Source: Obelidium mucronatum
Lineage: Eukaryota > Chytridiomycota > Chytridiomycetes > Chytridiales > Chytriomycetaceae
NCBI GenBank assembly: GCA_025765595.1
Contig: JAIVFH010000001.1
Coordinates: 248,001 to 312,000, forward strand
DNA length: 64,000 nucleotides
Reading direction: 5' to 3'
Of this stretch, positions 45,763 to 56,515 are shown piece by piece; the stretch's first letter is position 1; each line of letters begins with the position of its first letter. Below the pieces are notes generated by a model. It was not told the DNA's origin. It made no database searches and worked only from the letters and a program-made list of their open reading frames with translations. The translations under genes were made by a program, and so were the position numbers.

Positions 45763-46275
45763 ATGGTACGAAGCATCGCCCTTCTCCTCGCCGCAGCCTC
45801 TGCCACTCTCGCCCAGACCAACATCCCTGTCGACGGCAAGTGTGATCAAGCACTTCCCAACCTCACCGGCCCATGTCCCGCCAACGTGCGCTGCTGCGAT
45901 ATCAATCTTGAATGCAACTCGTCCAATGTTTGCGTCAGAAAGACTGCAGGCCTCAACGAGGCATGCAGCAGCATGCTGCCCAACCCAGCAGTTTGCAAGG
46001 AAGGCCTTGTGTGCACAAACAAGAAGGACGCGCCAAAGCCGCTGCCGGCTGACTATCCACTGTTCTGTCAGCTTCCAGAAACAAGTGCTACTACAGCAAC
46101 GGCAACCGCAACTGGTGACGCAACGAGTGCCACCGCGACTGCCTCCGCGAACTCAACAACGACTACTGCCGCTGCTACTGCGTCTACGACCACGGCTCAA
46201 GTCACCTTGAAGGCCGCGGCTTTCACTTCCACCGTGTCGGTAGCCGTTGCTCTCTTTGTTGCTTCCATGTTGTGA
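45763..46275 (+). CDS. Small secreted cysteine-rich, GPI-type protein (family member 1)
   Basis: Single exon, 170 aa. Signal peptide (MVRSIALLLAAASATLAQ), two Cys pairs in CPANVRCCDINLEC and SNVCVRK, then NEACSSML, PAVCKEGLVC and FCQLPE, an Ala/Thr stalk and a hydrophobic tail (VSVAVALFVASML). The second half-pattern C-x(n)-AVC-x3-LxC-x(n)-C is shared with the genes at 46354, 47383 and 48025; the CCD pattern is shared with 38637. Role unknown; effector, wall or adhesion functions are all possible. Confidence 0.78.
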   Translation: MVRSIALLLAAASATLAQTNIPVDGKCDQALPNLTGPCPANVRCCDINLECNSSNVCVRKTAGLNEACSSMLPNPAVCKEGLVCTNKKDAPKPLPADYPLFCQLPETSATTATATATGDATSATATASANSTTTTAAATASTTTAQVTLKAAAFTSTVSVAVALFVASML

Positions 46276-46353
46276 GATTGCAATCAATTTTGTAAAATTG
46301 TGCTCTATGTGGACGATAATAATAAATCGAAGAAATTGTCAGAACTAAAAAAA

Positions 46354-46845
46354 ATGAAGCTATTCCCACTTTTCTTATTTGCCTCCACAACAATCTCGGC
46401 CTCTCTCTCCACTGGCACTGGCAGCGGCACTACCACCCCAACAAACCCTGTCGGCGAATCATGCGGCGGGGGCACCCAAAACGCGCCTGAATGCGAACCA
46501 AACTTGATCTGCGTCTATCTACCCCAGGCCCGTCCCGGCACAAAAGGAACTTGTTCCTTGAGGATCAGTAAACTGGATGGTCCTTGTGAAGAACCGATTC
46601 TGAATAGCGCGGTTTGTGAGGAGGGCTTGGTTTGTATCAAGGAGATGGGTGTTGGTGGAGTTATTGGAGGGATGGGGTCTTGTCGTCGCCAACAAGTGGA
46701 TCATACTATTAGTACTACTAGTGTTATTACTGGATCTTCATTGAATCACCAGGCACAGGCTTTGAGCTCGACGAGTGGCGGTATTCCATCAACTAAAAGT
46801 GTCGGTGTGCTTGTGCCACTGTTTGCTGCAGTTTTACTCCTGTAA
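46354..46845 (+). CDS. Small secreted cysteine-rich protein (family member 2)
   Basis: Single exon, 163 aa from the ATG at 46354. Signal peptide (MKLFPLFLFASTTISA), Cys pattern GESCGGG, PECEPNLICV, TCSLRISKLDGPCEEP, NSAVCEEGLVC and SCRRQ, then a Ser/Thr stalk and a hydrophobic end (SVGVLVPLFAAVLLL). The spacing CxPNLxC...CxLxxSxxxGPC...SAVCxxGLxC is nearly the same in the next two intact genes. Function unknown. Confidence 0.78.
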   Translation: MKLFPLFLFASTTISASLSTGTGSGTTTPTNPVGESCGGGTQNAPECEPNLICVYLPQARPGTKGTCSLRISKLDGPCEEPILNSAVCEEGLVCIKEMGVGGVIGGMGSCRRQQVDHTISTTSVITGSSLNHQAQALSSTSGGIPSTKSVGVLVPLFAAVLLL

Positions 46846-47010
46846 ATCCAAAAAAGAAAAGGAGATGAAGGGCAATTTTCATGAAATAAAATGTTCAATC
46901 AATCATTACTTGTCATTGTGAATTTGTGACCCTTTTCTTCAGCTTCCTCTTTCCACTTGCCACTTGGGGCCCACGCAAGACTGATGGCAGAGTACTTCGA
47001 CGGGAACCTT

Positions 47011-47226
47011 GTTGAAGGGAAATGTGGAACAGAAACAGACCACTTCGAGAAACATTTAGATTGTGCGGTCGTCAACAACAGATGCCAACTCAAAAGTCAG
47101 TGGAATCGGTGAACCATGCCAGCAGCCTTGGGTATACAGCTCAGCAGTATGCGCGGCAGGTCTTGCTTGTATGAGAGGAAGGTATACGGCTGGTGTTGTG
47201 TTTGTCGGTTCAACGTGTCATCACTT
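47011..47226 (+). pseudogene. Frameshifted fragment of the small cysteine-rich secreted family
   Basis: It reads KCGTETDHFEKHLDC then VVNNRCQLK in one frame. After an A run at 47092-47095 it continues one base out as SGIGEPCQQP, YSSAVCAAGLACMRG and VFVGSTC. This is the core of the domain in the gene at 47383 (CVNNKCQLK, GGPCMQP, HSAVCASGLTC). No signal peptide, stalk or tail is present, so it is a broken remnant. Confidence 0.75.
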
Positions 47227-47382
47227 AAAAAAAAATCCTTCCTTTTTAAGTTTACTCTATGCCATGTGTAGCATGATTCTGTATGAATTTAAAACAAGAA
47301 TCATGCCTCTAAAACGAGAAAAGTGGCGCTGTTTTTGATCACCACTTTGAAAATCTTGTTCTAAAAAAAAACACCAACGGAG

Positions 47383-47895
47383 ATGCCCAAATTCACAACA
47401 TTCACCGCTTTAAGCATCACCGCTGCCCTTTCATCGCTCGCGTCTGCACAACTAGTCTTACAACCACTTGTCGGAAACTCTGTCGGCGGTCCATGCGGAG
47501 GAGGAGGAAACACTGATTCTTCCACTTGCCAACCAAACCTTGACTGCGTCAACAACAAATGCCAACTCAAAGTGAGCTCCGTGGGTGGACCTTGTATGCA
47601 ACCACAGCAATACCATTCAGCAGTCTGTGCATCTGGCCTCACCTGTGTTCCTGGAAAGTTTGTTGCTGGGGTTGGGGTTGTTGGATCCAACTGTCAAGCA
47701 AATGGTTCTACGTCAACGGGATTGACTGGTGGTGGTAGTGGTGCAAGTGGTGTATCGTCTGTTGTTTCTGTTGCCACGTTATCAGGTACTATGATGACGA
47801 CGACGGCGGCTGCTTTGAAGACTTCTTCATCAGCAACCACAATATCATCAACGATCGGCGATATATTGACTACACTTGCGTGCATTTTCTTTTGA
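47383..47895 (+). CDS. Small secreted cysteine-rich protein (family member 3)
   Basis: Single exon, 170 aa. Signal peptide (FTALSITAALSSLASAQ), then GGPCGGGG, STCQPNLDCVNNKCQLK, GGPCMQPQ, HSAVCASGLTCVPGK and GSNCQ, a Gly/Ser/Thr stalk and a hydrophobic end (ILTTLACIFF). The eight or so cysteines have the same order as in 46354 and 48025. Function unknown. Confidence 0.8.
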   Translation: MPKFTTFTALSITAALSSLASAQLVLQPLVGNSVGGPCGGGGNTDSSTCQPNLDCVNNKCQLKVSSVGGPCMQPQQYHSAVCASGLTCVPGKFVAGVGVVGSNCQANGSTSTGLTGGGSGASGVSSVVSVATLSGTMMTTTAAALKTSSSATTISSTIGDILTTLACIFF

Positions 47896-48024
47896 GATTC
47901 TCCAACCAAAGAAAAAAAAACATGATTGCATTTATATCAGAAAAGGTCAAGAAAAGGTCATAGAAATCTAATTGGGGCTTGAATAGGTGGCGTACAACAA
48001 AAAAGATTAAAAAAACAAACAAAA

Positions 48025-48564
48025 ATGCAACCCATCATCGTCATAAGTACACTCACCTTGACATCACTCCTAACCAACGCCCAGCTCATCCGTCCACCCA
48101 TCGGTCACGGACCCGGTGGAACATGCGGTTCGGTCCTTGAATTCGATATCTGCGCACCCAACTTGGACTGTATGGATGGGATCTGTCAGTTGAAAGTAAG
48201 CAACGTCGGCGGTGGTCAAGAACACCTTGTCGAATACTCTGCAGTTTGTGCACCTGGCTTGATTTGTGGCGGCGGGCATTTGGTTCCTGGTCAAGGGTTT
48301 ATTGGAAAAACTTGTCAAGGAACGCCAGCTACAACAGCGGCGGATGGTGGTGATCCAGAGTCTACTTTTGCGATGGGAGGATCAAGTCAAGCGACTATTG
48401 TTGCTTCCGCAGTTCCCACGACTACTACTGCTGTGGCTGTCCTTTCCAATGCTGCTGGAATCACCCAAGCCAATACTACTGCTACGACTAAAGCGTCTTC
48501 GTCGGCTGTCTTTACTGGGTTTCAATATTGGGAACTCCTGATGACAATCATGTTATTACTGTGA
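48025..48564 (+). CDS. Small secreted cysteine-rich protein (family member 4)
   Basis: Single exon, 179 aa. Signal peptide (IVISTLTLTSLLTNAQ), GGTCGSV, DICAPNLDCMDGICQLK, YSAVCAPGLICGGG and GKTCQG, then a Thr/Ala stalk and hydrophobic tail (ELLMTIMLLL). One central cysteine present in the sister genes (GGPC) is replaced here: the segment reads GGGQEHL. Otherwise it is the same domain. Function unknown. Confidence 0.8.
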   Translation: MQPIIVISTLTLTSLLTNAQLIRPPIGHGPGGTCGSVLEFDICAPNLDCMDGICQLKVSNVGGGQEHLVEYSAVCAPGLICGGGHLVPGQGFIGKTCQGTPATTAADGGDPESTFAMGGSSQATIVASAVPTTTTAVAVLSNAAGITQANTTATTKASSSAVFTGFQYWELLMTIMLLL

Positions 48565-49368
48565 GAGACTGAAAGTGCGGAATTTCAATTAATGTGCGGA
48601 ATAAAAGACGTTGATCGTTCTTTCGTTTGCGTTTAGTGCCAACAGCTCTACAAATACCATGAGAATATAAAGGAAAAAGATACGCCATTACTTTTTCTAT
48701 TATTTTATGGAGGGGTGATTGCTTGCATGAAGAGAAGATGCACGGTTCGAATGGATAACGACTGGAGATATCCAAGGAACATTCTTCGAGTATAAATGGC
48801 AAAGTTGAAGCATGAAACTCTCCAAGCGATGATTCTTTTGCCGCCGTCGATTCTTTAGTTGGGAATTATGTCGCACTGAGATTCACTGATCCCAATGAAT
48901 TATCGCGGCGCTCACTGATGCCTTTTAGTTATTCTGAGCTGTGCAGGGTGTGTTTTCGCCCCTTGTTGTTGGACTGGTTGCCTGTTGTACAATTTTTCCT
49001 CCACCGAGTCCTGTGAGCATCAACGGCCCCTCTGTCCATCCTCACCCCAACAACATCAGACAGCCATCATCGGAGCGGATTGCGGGCATCTCAGACAGGA
49101 ATGCTATACATCAGATGGACCTGTTCAGGGCTGGGATGGGTTATACTTGAGCGAAGTGGATTGAGAAGCGTTGTTAGGCATCTCAACACCAACACCTCAT
49201 CAACCAGACAACTTAAAACGGGGCGAAACCATTCTTAACATGATCTTTGTTGATTCTGGATATGCATCGGGATGGACCGTGAAAGAGAGGGGCACAGATA
49301 TCATACGAATCCTTCAGACAGCATCATCTTCAACCGAATCACTAAAACAACGACTATTTAGACCACAA
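48565..49368. other. Region upstream of the ribosomal protein gene, no gene recognised
   Basis: About 800 bp. The small open frames here (e.g. 48941-49150, 49171-49419) resemble nothing; the latter runs into the ribosomal protein start. It must contain the promoter and leader of that gene. A 5'-leader intron is possible but not provable by eye. Confidence 0.45.
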
Positions 49369-49999
49369 ATGAAGACCATTGTTCAAGAGAAGGAACTCAT
49401 TGTCCCAGACAACGGTTAGTTCATATTCAGACCATATCTACTTATCGTAAATGCTGACGTATAACTCTCCATCAGTCACCGTTGAGATCAAGGCCCGTCA
49501 GGTCCGTGTTAAGGGACCACGTGGAACCCTCCAAAAGGCCTTCAACCACGTCGACTTTGAGTGCAACAAGGTTGGACCAAAGAAGTACATTATCCGTGTG
49601 TGGTCTGCTGGTCGCAAGCACTCTGCCTGTATCCGTACCATCACCTCCAGAATCGAGAACATGATCACCGGAGTCACCAAAGGATTCGAATACAAGATGC
49701 GTTTCGTCTACGCGCACTTCCCCATCAACGTCAACATCTCTGATGACTCCAAGAACGTTGAAGTCCGTAACTTCGTTGGACAAAAGGTTGTCATGAAGGT
49801 TGCCATGTTGGATGGTGTCACTGTCTCCCACTCTGCCAACCAAAAGGATGAAATCACCATTATCGGAAACGATATCGAAATGGTTTCTCAATCTGCTGCC
49901 CAAATCCAACAATCTACTCGTGTGAGAAACAAGGATATCCGTAAGTTCTTGGACGGTATCTACGTTTCTGAGAAGGGACACATCGTCAAGGACAACTAA
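49369..49999 (+). CDS. RPL9: 60S ribosomal protein L9 (uL6)
   Basis: Cytosolic large-subunit ribosomal protein. Exons 49369-49414 and 49476-49999 (61-nt intron, phase 1) give 189 aa, about the usual eukaryotic length. Marks: MKTIVQEKELIVPD, VKGPRGTLQKAF, AGRKHSACIRTITSRIENM, GFEYKMRFVYAHFPINV, VEVRNFVGQK, IIGNDIEMVSQSAA and NKDIRKFLDGIYVSEKG. Codon use is the cleanest in the window (strong preference for ATC, AAG, GTC), as expected for a highly expressed gene. It separates the secreted-protein region from the C-terminal-signature array. Confidence 0.97.
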
Positions 50000-50227
50000 A
50001 TTGTCGAAACTTGTAACTTTTGGCCTTTTTGTTTTCTCTCGTCGGCTTTGTTTTTCCTTTGTGGGGAGGGAAGTTTTGAGGGAGAACGGGGCCAGTGAGA
50101 ACGTGGGATTATAATACACGAACCATTTTTGTCTTTGCTATTATTATAACTCGCGTTATTTATTTGGTTCCTCATTTTCATTACCATCTTTACAAGCACC
50201 CCCTTAAACTCTGAAAAAAAGAGCGTC

Positions 50228-51568
50228 ATGTCAAACGCGTCAACGTACAGCTGGCTTCCGCTAGCCGGACCCAAATCAACTGAGTCCAATTCAGAAGCTG
50301 CCAAGGGAAAGCGATCGTTGAAGCTTTGGTCGCTTGGTTCTCCTTCTTCATTGGCCAGCACATCATCAGCACCATCATCAACTACCCCATCCACACATCC
50401 TCGGTTTGCAGACATAATAAAGGGCATGTCTCTTAAGAGATCCCGCCCCTTGTCTGCGTCATCGACCAGTTCAACAAGCCTGGATCATCTACATCTCAAT
50501 CGCACAACAAGTCTTCCGATCCCTGCAAAGCCCTTGTCTCTGGAAAACTCCAACAACAATCAATCTAGCACGATCGCGCAATCAATAGAACCCCCGAAAT
50601 TCACGCGATCACTCTCTACAAGCTCGATGCATAGCCAAAAGACTTTATTAGGGTCTGTTCATCGAGTAACATCCCTCCCCTTATTATCTTCCCCACCTCG
50701 TAACAAACAAACTTCATTACCACCACTACCGCTTCACCAACAACAACAACGAAACCAGCAGCAGCAGCAACAACAGCAACCCCAACAGCTCGGGCTTCAC
50801 AGACCTGGTTTCGCTTCGTGGCTCTCTGAAGAAATAACAAGAGATCCAGAGTTGGCTCTCAACCCAAAGCTTAGCAACAAAAGCAACAACAACAACATCC
50901 AAAACGATTTGAATGCAGACATACAGCAAGTAGTTGATGCGTCGTCGTCGAAATCGAGCCCGTTTCTATTTACCCGTGGGTTGCAGCGAACGCGATCTTT
51001 CTATCGACGTGTTGTAATTCAAGTATCTGATGGAAGTACGACCCCTGAACTTGGCCCCGATTCTGATGAGAGTGAAATCGAAGAAGAGGAGGAGGAGGCC
51101 AAATGCAATGAGGATAGTGACGACGACGATGAAGCAAAAGACATTGGGTTGTGTTTATTCGATGCGATTACGGAGGAGCGTCCTTCGTTTGAACAAATTA
51201 TGCAAATGGATCGTGAGTTTCAAGATAAAGTCGCGTTGCGGGTTGCTGCAGCGGAAGGGCGAACATCCCCATCAGCAGGGAATGAGAAACGGAGACTGGT
51301 TCCTCCAAGAATTGAGCGCTCATTTTCGTTGCCTTTGGCGAATGACTTGGAAATGTGGTTGGTTGATCAAATTTGTAAGTTTATCTTTTATAATTGGGCT
51401 CTTGTTATTATTATTGTTTGAATCTGATTCCTCCCTTTTTTTAAAAAAAATCAAGATACTGTTTCGTATCAAAAACTCAATCAAGGGCGTCGGCCGTTGG
51501 CAGATGAGGTTGTTGTTTCAAATTTGATAAAGTCTTTGGCCGTGAGATTCCCCGTGTTGATAAGATAA
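50228..51568 (+). CDS. C-terminal-signature family, member 1 (Ser/Gln-rich, unknown function)
   Basis: First and longest member of the tandem family; 419 aa. Exons 50228-51374 and 51456-51568 with a phase-1 intron. The long N-terminal part is Ser/Pro/Gln-rich and probably disordered, with an acidic block (ESEIEEEEEEAKCNEDSDD). RSFYRRVVIQVSDG and RPSFEQIMQMDREFQDKV are conserved-looking helices. The last exon encodes the signature: VSYQKLNQGRRPLADEVVV, then SNLIKSLAVRFPVLIR. Only the RPL and SNLI parts match the consensus well; QQ is replaced by DE. I recognise no known domain. Confidence 0.72.
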
Positions 51569-51944
51569 ATAAACTTGTATTTTACTCATGTATATTCGGC
51601 GAGGGTTTGTTCCGTACTGGTGGATCTGTATTACTTAAGTTCGAAGTCTGAAGAGACACATTGTTAATTTGGTGTTGCTTTTTGCCGTTATGAGTATGTG
51701 AAGACGACTTTCTTCTGCTGTGGTCCTTCAGGTTAAGGGAACCTCATAACTTGCCTTCTCAAGCGTTACTAACATCACAAAAGCCGCATCGTGAATATGT
51801 CACGATATTCTCATTCTTCAGTCATCGTTTTTGTGTAAATGGTCCGGATACTAAGAGTGATTAAAAAACGACCCAATTCCGTAAATTAACAAGTCTCCGC
51901 AACTGCCACAAACAAAAACCAAGAAAACCCCCAAAGTAGAAGCG
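51569..51944. other. Intergenic, no feature seen
   Basis: Promoter of the next family member; no coding or repeat signal recognised. Confidence 0.4.
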
Positions 51945-52982
51945 ATGGCAAGCTCAGTGCCCAATCCCGTGGCGCTTTCTCCCACACCGAGCCAAAAAGG
52001 AGCCTCTGCCTTCTCCTTCATCAAGACCATCTTTTCTCTGGGAATCCGGCGAAAACAAACAGCAGAAGTCCGCCCGCCAACACCAATCAGTAGTGCAATC
52101 AACACAACCATCTTACCACCCCGCCGCGAAACCAGTCTACAAGATGTGAAACGTTGGTCCAGTTCGCCACCCAAAATCTCTGTCTCCAGGCGAAGCACCT
52201 CTTTACTGGAGGCCAAATCTGTTTGGTCAAAAGATGATCCCCAGCAAGATCCAGAAACAAACCCTTCTGCAAAATTATCAAAGTCCTTGAAACAGCGAGT
52301 CAAAAAAAGCACCAGCTGGCATTCCTTTTCTTCCGAAAACAACAACACTATAATGAAGTCAAAGCTATCGTTTTCGGATTCCACGGACTTCGAACGAAGA
52401 ATGCTCGAGACATTGGGCGACACTGATATCCTGACTTCTTCATCGTCGATGCTGTCTGGAACTGACCAGAGAGAAAAAAAAACACGTGATTCTGGAGTGT
52501 TTGATATAGATTTAGTGCAAGAGCCACTTTCCATGAAAACGTCAACATCTAGTGATTTATCAAGGGATGGTAGTTTGGAGGAGAGGAGTCGCAGCGCAAT
52601 TGATGCGGAGCGATTGGAGACTGTTTTATCGGAAAAGGAGATTCTTGCGTTTTCAAAGCCATGGTCGGCCACCGATAAGGATGTGACGGAAGTTTTCAGC
52701 AACAACCCAAGGACTTCTCCAAATCCTTATCAGCATTTTAAGCGACCAGGGTCCGAAGATAGTAACCGAAGTAAAATGGGTCCCAAAGAAGGAGAATCGT
52801 TTCCCCAATATATTGGTGGGTGTTATTCTTTTTTTGTTGCTACGGGGTTTTAATTCAGCGTTGCAGACCGCGTTTCTATGAAGAAACTTGGAGATCCAGG
52901 GCGTCCTTTATACCAGCAAGTTCAGATATCAAACGTGATTGAACAAGTTCATTTCCTGCAATACGTGTATTGTCAGTTTTAA
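51945..52982 (+). CDS. C-terminal-signature family, member 2
   Basis: 328 aa. Exons 51945-52815 and 52867-52982, phase-1 intron. N-terminal block VPNPVALSPTPSQKG then FSFIKTIFSLG (compare NPVSLTPTN and LKALFGA in member 4). A middle block TRDSGVFDIDLVQ is shared with members 3 and 4 (RDSGIYDLD, RDSGVFDVD), followed by an acidic helix DAERLETVLSEKEILAFSK also shared with member 3. Last exon: VSMKKLGDPGRPLYQQVQI, then SNVIEQVHFLQYVYCQF. Rich in Ser and basic residues; no known domain. Confidence 0.75.
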
Positions 52983-53263
52983 GGCTACTTCCGCTCATTT
53001 ATTTTGTACCTTTATTTCCCTGCCACCCGAAGTAAGAACGCGCCAGTAAATAGATGGTAAATAGAAATACATTCGATCTTTGATTAGAAAAAAAATATAT
53101 GGAAATTAGATCGTGATTTACAATCGCTTGGATTTTTGGATGTTTTGATTATCGTAATGAGTTGGTTGAAATGCATACAAGGGTGGAGGGAGGCACAACT
53201 TGTCCCAAAAAAAAAAACTTGAGACAGAAGACCCATCAGTGAAAGAGCTGTCTACTTTAAGCT

Positions 53264-54201
53264 ATGCCAAGAAACTCCCTCGACTCCATTCGGTTCACCC
53301 CGACAGCCACGCTAAAGGCAATGTTTTCAGTAAGCAGTTTGAGCAGAAAACAGCAACCTGAACCACCCAAGGTTGTACAAATCCCCACCAGAAGCAATAA
53401 TTTCAAGGATTTAAAGGAAATGTGGTCTTCTAAGCAGAGCGAACCTCTTGCACCCATTGCTTCCGCCATTGCCCCTGCTGCTGTGTCTTCATTGCAAGAG
53501 AACATTGACGAAGGAATCTATGGACCGCCACCTGTTCGACCGCGAACAAGACGTGCATCCGCATCCACGCATGAAGTTATAACGGCACATCCTTCTTCAA
53601 CCCCGTCCTTTGATGCAATTCCAGAGGAGTCTCCAGAACCAGAGTTTATTGAAGATGCCGAAAGTGTGGAAAGCGACCACTCCTTTGACAGTGAAGACGA
53701 ATCGCTGCCCTCGAAACACAGCCGCGACTCTGGTATTTATGATCTGGACAATTCCTACAAGGGCACACCGTCACCCCCACGGTCACCTACAATTGACGAA
53801 TTGGAGGCAGTGGAGACAAAAGAGGAGGATGAAGCACGGGAGAGGCGGACAGCGCTGGAGGCTGAGCGGCTGCAGTTTATGATTTCCGAAGAAGAAGCGC
53901 GCGCGTTTGAGGATTCATTTTCTCAGTTCTTGAACCGTCAAATGCCAGCTCCACCGAAAGGGGGACGGAAACTACCACCACAAAGACATAAGCTTAGCGC
54001 CGATGATTTTTGCTCTTATATGAGTTGAGTAGTGTGCGCGAGGGTGTGGGAGGTTGGTGACTAACATCATCGTATCGTCTTCTAGAATACGTATCATGCA
54101 AGAAATTGGAGCGCCCACGCCCCATGTTTGAGCAAGTCTTGATTTCAAACTTGATCGACAAGGTTCAGCATTCGGAATTCTGTTACTGGCCCCTATTGTA
54201 A
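53264..54201 (+). CDS. C-terminal-signature family, member 3
   Basis: 291 aa. Exons 53264-54023 and 54086-54201, phase-1 intron. N-terminal TATLKAMFSVSSL, then NFKDLKEMWSSKQSE, parallel to SFADLRSAWTSKHGD in member 4. Middle RDSGIYDLD, then ALEAERLQFMISEEEARAF. Last exon: YVSCKKLERPRPMFEQVLI, then SNLIDKVQHSEFCYWPLL. Members 2 and 3 both end in a short aromatic/Cys extension, so they are the closest pair. Function unknown. Confidence 0.75.
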
Positions 54202-54589
54202 AAAAGAAAAAGAGAAGGACAGCGATGACGAAGATGATTCTTATTTTTCCAGCAGCCACTTGAAGATAGAAATGAAGATAGAAAGTTGGCTGTATGCTGT
54301 TTTTTTTTTGTCGTTTACGTCATCCGTTTCATTTATGTCGGCCTTTACGTAAAAAAGGCCTGTCAGTCCATCTCCACGGTCGTCTCCACTGTCCATGATA
54401 CTGTGGCTAAAATAATGTGTCTAAGCGCCTTTGCTGGCTTCTAATGGCATCCGCATGATCTCGCTCCTTGCATGAATCGGAAGTTGTCCTCAAAACTCAG
54501 TGCGCAAAAAAGGCCTCTTAAATTTAATCACACTGGTGCCCAAACATTTGGCTTTCAAATCAAATAAGAAAATCTTCGACATTATCAGC
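54202..54589. other. Intergenic, no feature seen
   Basis: Contains a T run near 54300. The open frame continues upstream of 54590 to 54500, but the family start motif places the start codon at 54590. Confidence 0.4.
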
Positions 54590-55201
54590 ATGCCCGTCAG
54601 CGCACCCAATCCCGTTTCCTTGACGCCAACGAACACTCCCGCATCGCCTATTTCGCATCTGAAGGCTCTCTTTGGCGCAAAGCAGCAGCGGAGCCCTGGC
54701 CGAGAGTCGCAGATTGCAAAGAAGAGTTCAAGCTTTGCAGACCTCCGCAGCGCCTGGACCTCAAAGCATGGCGACAGCAAGGCTGGCGGCTCCTTGAAAC
54801 TGGCCAAGAAGCCGAGGCGGGAACGACGGCCGTCGGCATTGGCCACTCACAGCTTACCGGCAGAACGGGCCAGCGAGGACAACGAGTTCATTCAGCAGCT
54901 GGGTGATGTTCAGATGTCTGGAGACACAATGCCGAAAAACCAAAGAGACTCGGGGGTCTTTGACGTTGACGTTCTCTACAACCAACCTCATCCGGGTGTC
55001 ACAACCACCCCCTTCACTGATCCTGAATCGGACTCGCAGGAAGAATCGCTTTCGGAATCAGTACCTGTCAAGTTATCAGAGGCAGAAATCCAAGCTCTCA
55101 CAAAAGCTTTTTCTTTATTGATAAAAAAAATATGCCTTCAGCAACAGCTCATCACAACTATGATTCAACATCTACCACGTCGTCATCAAAGACTACTCTG
55201 A
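54590..55201 (+). pseudogene. C-terminal-signature family, member 4, lacking its signature exon (truncated at the duplication edge)
   Basis: It begins like a normal member: APNPVSLTPTNTPASP, then HLKALFGAKQQRSP, SFADLRSAWTSKHGD, RDSGVFDVD and KLSEAEIQALTKAFSLL. At an A run at 55123-55130 homology to sister genes stops, and the frame runs into the out-of-frame start of the next gene, ending at 55201. The expected phase-1 intron and KL...RPL..QQ exon are missing. The break coincides to the base with the start of the 5,511-bp repeat, so the 3' part was lost in the rearrangement, or the assembly is wrong here. Confidence 0.65.
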
Positions 55202-56321
55202 CCAATATTAAGGACAAGGGTCTCGCTACATTCAAAGCCCTGTTTCAAAGTGGGACCCAAAGTAGTGCTGGCAAATGGAGTGGTCGAACGTCTGTCGACA
55301 ATGAAACCAAGCTTCAAGTCGTCAATAGTGACAACGATTCACTTCAAACAGTTGGGATTCCTGTGACGCTTCTAAATGGATCAAATCAAGTCGGTGACCC
55401 TATGCTGTTGGCAGAGAGCGATGAGAGTGATAGCGAAGATGATAAGGGATTCGACAGGCTAAGGAATGAACTCCTTTCAGGCGGAAGCTCATATCAATAT
55501 GAACAGCAAGAGGAGCCTGTAGAAGATGTTCGATCGTCACTCTCTGATGTAGCGACTTTGAAACGAGCGTATTCAGAATCTGTGATGGGATTGAGATCAT
55601 CAGTAGATGGTGATTTGCCACCCCGCTTCGGAAAAAAGGTTGTGAAGGAATTTATGGGTTATTATTTAGGTATTTGCTTTATTTGTCTTTGTGTAGTGGT
55701 TGGCGTGTTGTTTGGTGGTCAAGTTTCGGAGGTAGCAAAGATGATGAAACACAGTTATCCCTGCATCAAGCAGAAAATTGGATGCAGCCATCAGATAACG
55801 ATCTTCTCACTGAGCTTCTGAGTCGATCGATGGTTATGACACAAGAACCCACAACGATGGTTGGAGGAAACACTTCCAAATTTAGCGGGATTCTTGAAGT
55901 CGAAGTTGACCAACGGCCGTCACTGGAAGATTGGAATTGCATACCTAGGTCAACATCAGACCTTAATGAAATGGATATAGATGAAACACATGATTTGGAC
56001 TTTTCTGGATCATCACAGGAGCTCGAGAGTCGGTTGGCAAGTCTTTTGCAGCCCGTTCGATCACATTCGCCAAGTTCTCTCTTTGATCGACAATCGAATT
56101 ACTTGTTACGTGAGTTGTGTTTCTACACTGATTATCAACACCTTGTGTCTTTGTGCTTGGTTCTGATTCCTTTGATTTTTATGGGTTTTGTACGTTTAGA
56201 CGCAATCTCTCGACGAAAGCTCAACCAGTTACAAAGACCTTTATCGCAACAAGTTCATATTTCTAATTTACTCTCGCGATTGCAGTATTTTAGTGGTCCA
56301 GTGTACTCTTACACATTGTAG
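55132..56321 (+). CDS. C-terminal-signature family, member 5 (copy 1)
   Basis: 345 aa. Exons 55132-55669, 55732-56109 and 56200-56321, both introns phase 1. The first join (YYLG/SKDDETQLSL) was chosen because it alone keeps frame; it uses GTATTT and a weak GAG acceptor. N-terminal DKGLATFKALFQSG matches LKALFGA of member 4. Acidic/Ser-rich middle (ESDESDSEDDKGFDRL). Last exon: AISRRKLNQLQRPLSQQVHI, then SNLLSRLQYFSGPVYSYTL, again with an aromatic tail. Repeated exactly at 60643. Function unknown. Confidence 0.75.
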
Positions 56322-56515
56322 GGGCTCAGATTGTCATTAGTTTATCTTTTTCAGCCCTCTTGAAATAAATCAGTAATTCTAATTTCTTTTGTAACGGGAA
56401 GAAACTTAAAAAATGATAAGTCAGAGTTTGTGGCTCACCAAAAAAAAAGCCAAGCACTGCCAATTTCTTATCATCCAAAACTATACGGAAAACCCTCACC
56501 ATCCCCGCCGTCCGT

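Noticed and set aside
48941..49419. Small open frames upstream of ribosomal protein L9
   Set aside because: No resemblance to any family, and the second overlaps the true start of L9 in the same frame.
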